12,542 bases of DNA from Candidatus Roizmanbacteria bacterium CG_4_9_14_0_2_um_filter_39_13 (lineage in GTDB: Bacteria > Patescibacteriota > Microgenomatia > UBA1406 > GWC2-37-13), in NCBI GenBank assembly GCA_002788865.1, contig PFSC01000118.1, positions 1 through 12,542 on the forward strand, given 5' to 3'. Every line of letters starts with the position of its first letter. Positions within the stretch are counted from its first letter, which is position 1. The notes under the pieces are model-generated. The model saw only the letters and a program-made list of their open reading frames with translations. It made no database searches and was not told where the DNA came from. The translations under genes and the position numbers were made by a program. Shown here in pieces: positions 7,617 through 12,542 of the stretch.

Positions 7617-9031
7617 AAAAAAATTCCATCATTAGCCTCTTGAGCTTATTTTTTCAAAGCGGCTACTCGGCAGTACTGGGACTTATTGCAAACCTTGTTC
7701 TAACAATCGTACTAGCGCCAGAAGTATTCGGTATTTACATCCTTACACTTTCAATTATTTCGTTTCTGAACTATTTTTCTGACATCGGCCTTGCCGCGTC
7801 TCTCGTGCAAAAAGATGAAGTAACAGGTGATGACCTGCGCACCACATTCACCGTCCAACAATTACTGATAATCATCCTCATCACCATAGGGTTTCTCCTT
7901 ACTCCTGTCGTTCGATCATTTTATGATCTACCCTCTGAGGCAATGTATTTATATTGGGCGCTTCTTGTAGCTTTTTTCTTTTCATCACTAAAAACAATTC
8001 CATCAATCAAACTTGAACGGCAAGTACAGTTTCAAAAAATTGTCTTGGTTCAAATTGTAGAAAATACGGTATTTTATATAGCAGTCTCTGTTTTTGCACT
8101 TTCTGGCATGGGACTTATGAGCTTCGCATATGCTGTACTCATCCGAGCAATCACAGGAACAATTTTAATTTACTATATTTCTTTTTGGCTTCCTCAGATT
8201 GGCATTTCTAAAGTCAGTCTAAAAAAACTCTTATCGTTTGGTATTCCGTTTCAAACAAATACACTTCTTGCACTCGTCAAAGACGACCTAATTTTACTTT
8301 TTATTGGAAAAGCCTTGGGTCTGGAGGCACTCGGATATATCGGTTGGGCAAAACGATGGGCTGAGTCCCCAATTAGGATGATTATGGATAATGTGAATAG
8401 AATACTTTTCCCGATATTCTCGCGCATGCAGTCTGAACAAGAGCGCGTAGCACAGCTTCTTGAAAAAGTAATTCGATATCAGACACTAATTCTTGCTCCA
8501 GCTTTTGTAGGAATGGTACTTCTCATGGATCGATTTGTGGATCTTGTCCCGAAGTATAGCAAATGGGAACCAGCCTTACCAATCTTTTATTTAATCGTCA
8601 TTTCAGCGTTCCTATCATCATTCTCAAGTCCCTTTACCAATCTTTTTAATGCGCTCGGAAAAGTTAAAATAACCTTTAAATTCATGGTGTATTGGACGGT
8701 AATGTCATGGATACTGATCCCCATTCTTACTTCAACAAACAGCATGATCGGATACCCAATAGCACTTATTATCTTATCCCTTACCTTTATTGCGATAATT
8801 GTGGTGGCGAAAAAATATGTTGCATTCTCGTTTATCAAGCAAATCTATCCGGGAATATTCTCAAGTCTTTTTATGGGAGTCATGGTGTATATTACCCTTT
8901 TCCAGACAAGTACTTGGATCCTGTTTGGGTTATCGATTGCAACGGGAGTTATTTCCTATACCCTGATATTGTATCTTGTGTTCAAGATCAATATAATGAA
9001 TGAAGTTACTTCTTTTTTCAAATATGACTAA
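7592..9031 (+). CDS. Polysaccharide/lipid-linked glycan flippase (Wzx/WzxC-like, MOP superfamily)
   Basis: A 479-residue protein with about 12-14 membrane spans from residue 12 to 465. A short lysine-rich N-terminus is followed by FGIYILTLSIISFLNYFSDIG and LAASLVQKDEVTGDDLRTTF (about 46-86), the pattern of Polysacc_synt_3 (PF13440) flippases. The central region has LLSFGIPFQTN (213-223), GLEALGYIGWAKRWAESP (243-260) and ILFPIFSRMQSEQER (271-285), all typical of WzxC-type members. These proteins move undecaprenyl-pyrophosphate-linked glycans from the cytoplasmic to the outer face, where GT-C enzymes act. Its position directly after the PTPS-related gene and before a GT2 enzyme suggests that it exports the lipid-linked product of this cluster. 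The ATG start lies inside the upstream gene, and a run of nine A (7615-7623) spans that gene's stop and codons 8-11 here. The next gene starts before this one ends. Confidence 0.92.
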   Translation: MENKQKTLKKNSIISLLSLFFQSGYSAVLGLIANLVLTIVLAPEVFGIYILTLSIISFLNYFSDIGLAASLVQKDEVTGDDLRTTFTVQQLLIIILITIGFLLTPVVRSFYDLPSEAMYLYWALLVAFFFSSLKTIPSIKLERQVQFQKIVLVQIVENTVFYIAVSVFALSGMGLMSFAYAVLIRAITGTILIYYISFWLPQIGISKVSLKKLLSFGIPFQTNTLLALVKDDLILLFIGKALGLEALGYIGWAKRWAESPIRMIMDNVNRILFPIFSRMQSEQERVAQLLEKVIRYQTLILAPAFVGMVLLMDRFVDLVPKYSKWEPALPIFYLIVISAFLSSFSSPFTNLFNALGKVKITFKFMVYWTVMSWILIPILTSTNSMIGYPIALIILSLTFIAIIVVAKKYVAFSFIKQIYPGIFSSLFMGVMVYITLFQTSTWILFGLSIATGVISYTLILYLVFKINIMNEVTSFFKYD

Positions 9032-9926
9032 TATCTCGGTACTTATTGTGGCAAATGGAAACCCACCACACCTGCTTCAGTCAATAGCATCCGTGCAATC
9101 ATTGGCATCAGAAATCATCATTATTGATATTGGCCTTACCAAAGATGCACAAAACAACATTCTTTCACTCAATTTGGTCACAATTATTCAAGAAAAACCA
9201 GTTGAATATGTCGAACTTCTTCGGGAAAAGTCAAAACAGTATGCAAAAAATGACTATATTCTCATGCTTGACCCCGATGAACTTGTTCCTCCAGAACTGG
9301 CTACTCAAATTTTAGAAAATTATCAAAAATATGACTTCATATCAATTCCCAGAAAAAATATCATCTTTGGAAAATGGATACAGCACAGTAGATGGTGGCC
9401 AGATTATCAAATACGACTTTTCAAGAAAGACCGTGTCAGTTGGCCAAAAAATCTTCATGCACAACCCAAAACAACGGGAAATGGCTGGACTGTCCCGCCT
9501 GATGAAAACCAAGCGCTTGAGCACTACAATTACGAATCACTTGACGAGTATATGGCCAAAATGATGCGTTATGCAAAAGCAGATGCAAGTACCCATCTTT
9601 CGTCAGAGGAAACATTTACATTACCTCAAGCACTCACTCAGGGCTCTTCAGAGTTTATCAGTAGATTTTTTGCTGCTGATGGCTATAAAGACGGTATGCA
9701 TGGATTTACCTTATCCTTCATGCAGCTCATGTATTATCCCTTGGTTTATTTTTATTATTGGGAAGAGAGGAAATATGAAGACAAACATTCTCAAAATGAC
9801 CTTATTAATATTTCAAATCATTTTTTCATATCCACATTATTTGAAGCGCTTCACTGGTCAAAAATAAGAAACACGTTAAATACAAAAAAACGGTTAATAC
9901 TACAATTATTAAAAATAATTCAATAG
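9024..9926 (+). CDS. GT2 glycosyltransferase, WaaE/LgtF-like
   Basis: A soluble GT2 enzyme of 300 residues from the ATG at 9024; an in-frame ATG at 9000 would add MKLLLFSN. I prefer 9024 because MTNISVLIVANGNP matches how this family begins and it reduces the overlap with the flippase gene from 32 to 8 bp. In this numbering, the metal-binding motif is LDPDELVPPEL (82-92), followed by GKWIQHSRWWPDYQIRLF (116-133) and NLHAQP (143-148), the pattern of the WaaE/LgtF beta-glucosyltransferase subfamily, which adds a hexose to lipopolysaccharide core in Proteobacteria. Here the acceptor is more likely a lipid-linked or surface glycan. The usual first motif DSGSTD is replaced by DIGLTKD (35-41), so the nucleotide site is atypical, although its first Asp remains. 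It is cytoplasmic, without membrane spans, and is the last gene of the plus-strand cluster. Confidence 0.85.
   Translation: MTNISVLIVANGNPPHLLQSIASVQSLASEIIIIDIGLTKDAQNNILSLNLVTIIQEKPVEYVELLREKSKQYAKNDYILMLDPDELVPPELATQILENYQKYDFISIPRKNIIFGKWIQHSRWWPDYQIRLFKKDRVSWPKNLHAQPKTTGNGWTVPPDENQALEHYNYESLDEYMAKMMRYAKADASTHLSSEETFTLPQALTQGSSEFISRFFAADGYKDGMHGFTLSFMQLMYYPLVYFYYWEERKYEDKHSQNDLINISNHFFISTLFEALHWSKIRNTLNTKKRLILQLLKIIQ
9904..9920. repeat. Short A/T-only inverted repeat at the convergent junction
   Basis: AATTATT, a 3-base loop, then AATAATT form a perfect 7-bp stem made only of A and T, inside the last codons of the WaaE-like gene. There is no GC stem and no T-run after it on either strand, so it is a poor match to an intrinsic terminator. 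It could still slow polymerase at the meeting point of the two clusters; in DNA this AT-rich such a repeat can also arise by chance. Confidence 0.3.
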
Positions 9927-9951
9927 AAGAACCTGTAAAGAAGTTGAAATA
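9927..9951. other. Convergent 25-bp junction between the two gene clusters
   Basis: The plus-strand cluster ends with TAG at 9924-9926 and the minus-strand cluster ends with TAA at 9954-9952. The sequence between them has only a weak imperfect pairing (AACCT against AAGTT) and no GC-rich hairpin with a T-run in either direction. Transcripts from both sides probably run into the opposite gene unless another mode of termination operates. Confidence 0.5.
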
Positions 9952-11595
9952 TTATTTATTTGAATAGAGCCGAAACCCAAGAAGATCGTTTTTCCCTCGT
10001 ATTTGTTTGATTGATTCTAATGAGGTATTTTCTGAACAATCATATCGATGAACTAATAAAATATTGCCATTGGGATAACTACTCAATATATCAGGACAAC
10101 TTTCATTAACAAACTGCACTTTTCCGATGGAATCAATACGCACATCTTTTTGAAATTTTCCAGCATAAGCCGCATCAAAAATTTGCGAATAAAAAAGGTA
10201 ATAAATCGCAGTAGTACCCTGTGCCGGAATTATTACTTGATCATACTCTCCTTGCACCTGAATTACATATTTTATCATCTCGCGATATCCATCATTCCTA
10301 TGTAAAGATGTAAAAACATCACTCTGAACTGAATATTGATGCCAAAAAAATAAAAATTCAGTAAATATTATACTGAATAGACCAATCGTAATAATTCTCT
10401 TAAATGGAATAAGCCACAACTTATAGAGCCCTAATGCTATCGGAATAGCGAGTAATGAACTTAACAAAACAGATCTATGTATGTTTGGCGACCCATAATA
10501 GGTTAACGCAGCAGGAATAGGAGCAATAAGAACAAGAAATATAAAATAGTACGCTGCATTTTTATTTATTAATACACTCGCTGTTTTAATTGGAATAATT
10601 GACATAACGAGAAGTAATAAGTACGTATAGTATAAAAGGCCTTGATCGGGAATATCATATCGAGATTCTGCACCAAAACTAGTAAAAAGAAAATTTGGTG
10701 AAAAATATGAAAGATATTGAGTAATAAATTCTTTACTATACCCAATAACTTTGTTGTGAAATACTCGTGCTTGGAAAATTTTCCCCTCACCAGTTGCAAA
10801 TATTTGCTCTTGGATTCTTCTTTCAACACCTGCAAGAGGGCTAAAAATTGAAGTCTGTTCTAGTCGTCCTGATCCCCATGGAGTAGTGCTAATATATACA
10901 GTCAAAATTACAAAGCCTAGACATACAATAATCAACTGCACAAGCATCTTTTTGCTTTGTTTGAGTTTTTGAAATAAGAAAGGAACCGGTAAAAAAACCA
11001 ATGGAACATACATCCGAAACGGATGATATACCATGTATGACATGAAGAATAAAACTGTAGTAATAACAAGAAATTTTATTTTTAATCTTTTTCCAAACAA
11101 TAGAAGAAAGCATATTCCGCTTAAGAATATTGTGCTTCCAATTATTCCTTCAACAGTTGAACGAGATAAAGCTATGTGCCATGGCGTGATTGCAATCAAA
11201 AACGAAGCAAAAAATGCTATTATCTTTTTGTTGAAAATTAAATTTGATAGAACAAATACAGGAAAAACAATCAAACTACCAAAAAATGCGGTAGGAAAGC
11301 GCACTGCAAATTCATTTATTCCAAAAATATATGTTGAAATCCCTGCCAAGTACATTGGTCCTATTATGTAGTAGTCTCCGAATTTGTCAAAATACCAGAA
11401 CGGCCAAGTATTCCCATATAAATCTAAGCCATTTTGAAGGATGTACCTTCCTATATACCCGCTCAGTACCTCATCTTCCATGAGGTTGAAAGGTAATGCT
11501 CCTAGATGGTAAGTTCGAAGTATAAACGCTAGTAACCATATCACGCTGAGTATGATTATGGATTGATGCGTTGAAAATAATTTATTTAGTGTCAT
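9952..11595 (-). CDS. GT-C membrane glycosyltransferase (PMT/GT39-like)
   Basis: A 547-residue membrane protein on the minus strand. Span 1 (about 12-27) is followed by LMEDEVLSGYIGRYI (38-52), with the acidic cluster Glu40-Asp41-Glu42 in the first outer loop. AVRFPTAFFG (97-106) closely resembles AVRFPSALFG of the plus-strand gene at 1582-2877, so the two are probably paralogues of one subfamily. TPWHIALSRSTVEG (137-150), YHPFRMYVPLVFLP (190-203), YFSPNFLFTSFGAESRY (297-313) and NIHRSVLL (371-378) complete the family pattern. The soluble tail (about 421-547) holds GYREMIKYV (436-444) and Cys500 and Cys520, a possible disulfide. It is expected to transfer sugar from a polyprenyl-phosphate donor on the outer face; substrate unknown. 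The ATG overlaps the end of the upstream minus-strand gene by 14 bp, so the two are co-transcribed from a promoter outside the window. Confidence 0.88.
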   Translation of the reverse strand: MTLNKLFSTHQSIIILSVIWLLAFILRTYHLGALPFNLMEDEVLSGYIGRYILQNGLDLYGNTWPFWYFDKFGDYYIIGPMYLAGISTYIFGINEFAVRFPTAFFGSLIVFPVFVLSNLIFNKKIIAFFASFLIAITPWHIALSRSTVEGIIGSTIFLSGICFLLLFGKRLKIKFLVITTVLFFMSYMVYHPFRMYVPLVFLPVPFLFQKLKQSKKMLVQLIIVCLGFVILTVYISTTPWGSGRLEQTSIFSPLAGVERRIQEQIFATGEGKIFQARVFHNKVIGYSKEFITQYLSYFSPNFLFTSFGAESRYDIPDQGLLYYTYLLLLVMSIIPIKTASVLINKNAAYYFIFLVLIAPIPAALTYYGSPNIHRSVLLSSLLAIPIALGLYKLWLIPFKRIITIGLFSIIFTEFLFFWHQYSVQSDVFTSLHRNDGYREMIKYVIQVQGEYDQVIIPAQGTTAIYYLFYSQIFDAAYAGKFQKDVRIDSIGKVQFVNESCPDILSSYPNGNILLVHRYDCSENTSLESIKQIRGKNDLLGFRLYSNK

Positions 11596-12542
11596 GTGAA
11601 ATAAACAATTTTATCCTTTGTCTTAAAATAATTACTAGTCCGATTATCGTTAATGAAACTATACTAATAATTTCACCAAGAATGCGTGGTTTTGTTCGGG
11701 TAAAGATCGTAGATATTTCTGACTCTCCTGCCGGTACTTGATAGGTAATAACCCCTCTTTGCGCAGGATCCTGGAATTGAATTGGAATTTCTACACCATC
11801 AATAAATGTTTTCCACCCGGGAAAATAAAACGTGTGGTCAACAAGTGTAACTTGTGTCAGCGCATTGATTTTAAATCGTCGGGAAGAGTTGAGTATTTGT
11901 TGCTCTGAAATACTCCCCCTACCTTCAATAATTTCAATTTTTTCCTTCTTAAATGGATAGTCACGAACTTCACCCATCCATACTGTATTCATATGAGTCC
12001 CATGCAAATTGTCATATGTTTCAAAAAACGATTTCTGAGGAGTGTCTGTATAATTCTTTCCATACAGTTGGGGAAAGCGAAAAAAGGCAATTGCAAAAAT
12101 AAAAATAACTAGTACAACTTTTTTATGATGAGTAGCTTCGAATAGAAAAGCAAACAATATTGGTGGAATAATAATATATCCCGTTAGCATTCTCCATGGA
12201 TGTTGAATATTTCCCAGAAGCGTCCACTTCAGATAGAGCAATTCTGTAATTGGAAGTGTAAAAATAATGTACACAATTCCAACACACAAAAACACATTGA
12301 AAGGACTGATTATTATATGTTTTTTGATATATGTTTTGAATCCGTGTACGATCGCAAAACAGAGAATCAGCCCTTCAATGATACCTCCGTTATGATAATG
12401 ACCTCGAGGACCAATATCAGATTCAGAAAAATAACGCCAAGTATCCGATATATATTGACGGAGAGATAAAAATTGTCCGGCGGTATAGTGACTATCGCTA
12501 CTTCCATAGTACAGATATTTCACTTCCATAAATAAGGGAACA
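11582..12542 (-). CDS. PTPS-related/YfhO-like GT-C membrane protein, C-terminal part only
   Basis: The frame stays open to the right edge, four codons beyond the ATG at 12529, and the content is only the C-terminal half of the family, so the gene starts outside the window. About 319 residues are visible. Numbered from that ATG: membrane spans at about 50-65, 76-93, 116-131 and 137-151; LLGNIQHPWRMLTG (104-117), which corresponds to LFQFPWRFL in the plus-strand protein at 5925-7616; then an external domain (about 155-280) with FYFPGWKTFIDGVEIPI (234-250) and VPAGES (265-270), the YfhO-type PGW..IDG fold; a final span (284-302) and a basic tail. It is therefore a second member of the PTPS-related family, carried in the opposing cluster. 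The catalytic N-terminal loop is not visible. The function is inferred to be surface glycan assembly; the exact reaction is unknown. Confidence 0.8.
   Translation of the reverse strand, partial: VPLFMEVKYLYYGSSDSHYTAGQFLSLRQYISDTWRYFSESDIGPRGHYHNGGIIEGLILCFAIVHGFKTYIKKHIIISPFNVFLCVGIVYIIFTLPITELLYLKWTLLGNIQHPWRMLTGYIIIPPILFAFLFEATHHKKVVLVIFIFAIAFFRFPQLYGKNYTDTPQKSFFETYDNLHGTHMNTVWMGEVRDYPFKKEKIEIIEGRGSISEQQILNSSRRFKINALTQVTLVDHTFYFPGWKTFIDGVEIPIQFQDPAQRGVITYQVPAGESEISTIFTRTKPRILGEIISIVSLTIIGLVIILRQRIKLFISHDTK

Noticed and set aside
11033..11371. A 112-codon plus-strand open frame opposite the minus-strand GT-C gene.
   Set aside because: It covers conserved GT-C motifs of the opposite strand and has no recognisable content or start signal.

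Overview
The window is a gene-dense, AT-rich stretch of bacterial DNA devoted almost entirely to membrane-bound sugar transfer. I read ten protein genes and no RNA genes, mobile elements or CRISPR arrays. The mix of genes suggests a Patescibacteria/CPR genome, perhaps Microgenomates-like: many divergent GT-C glycosyltransferases, a PTPS-related (PF10131-type) membrane protein beside a Wzx-type flippase, very tight packing, and little or no Shine-Dalgarno signal. That placement is inference from gene style; there is no marker gene here. TGA ends several genes as an ordinary stop, so the TGA-to-glycine code of Gracilibacteria and Absconditabacteria does not apply.

Plus strand, 1-9926: eight genes in one direction, separated by 29 bp or less and often overlapping, so probably one transcript that begins left of the window. 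In order: the 3' part of a GT-C glycosyltransferase (1-864); a cytoplasmic GT2 polyprenyl-phosphate sugar synthase (861-1610); three GT-C glycosyltransferases (1582-2877, 2874-4334, about 4364-5911); a PTPS-related GT-C-like membrane protein (5925-7616); a polysaccharide flippase (7592-9031); and a second GT2 enzyme of the WaaE/LgtF type (about 9024-9926).

Minus strand, 12542-9952: two overlapping genes run toward the plus-strand cluster. The first is the C-terminal part of a second PTPS-related protein (entering from the right edge), followed by another GT-C glycosyltransferase. The two clusters converge at a 25-bp gap with no convincing terminator.

A plausible working model (inference): the GT2 synthase loads a sugar from a nucleotide donor onto polyprenyl phosphate. 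The WaaE-like GT2 extends a lipid-linked glycan on the cytoplasmic face, and the flippase moves lipid-linked glycan outward. The GT-C enzymes then use polyprenyl-phosphate sugars on the outer face to build or decorate a surface glycan or glycoprotein. No initiating phosphoglycosyltransferase, Wzy polymerase, WaaL-type ligase or nucleotide-sugar synthesis gene is visible, so the pathway is completed elsewhere or by one of the poorly understood membrane proteins here.
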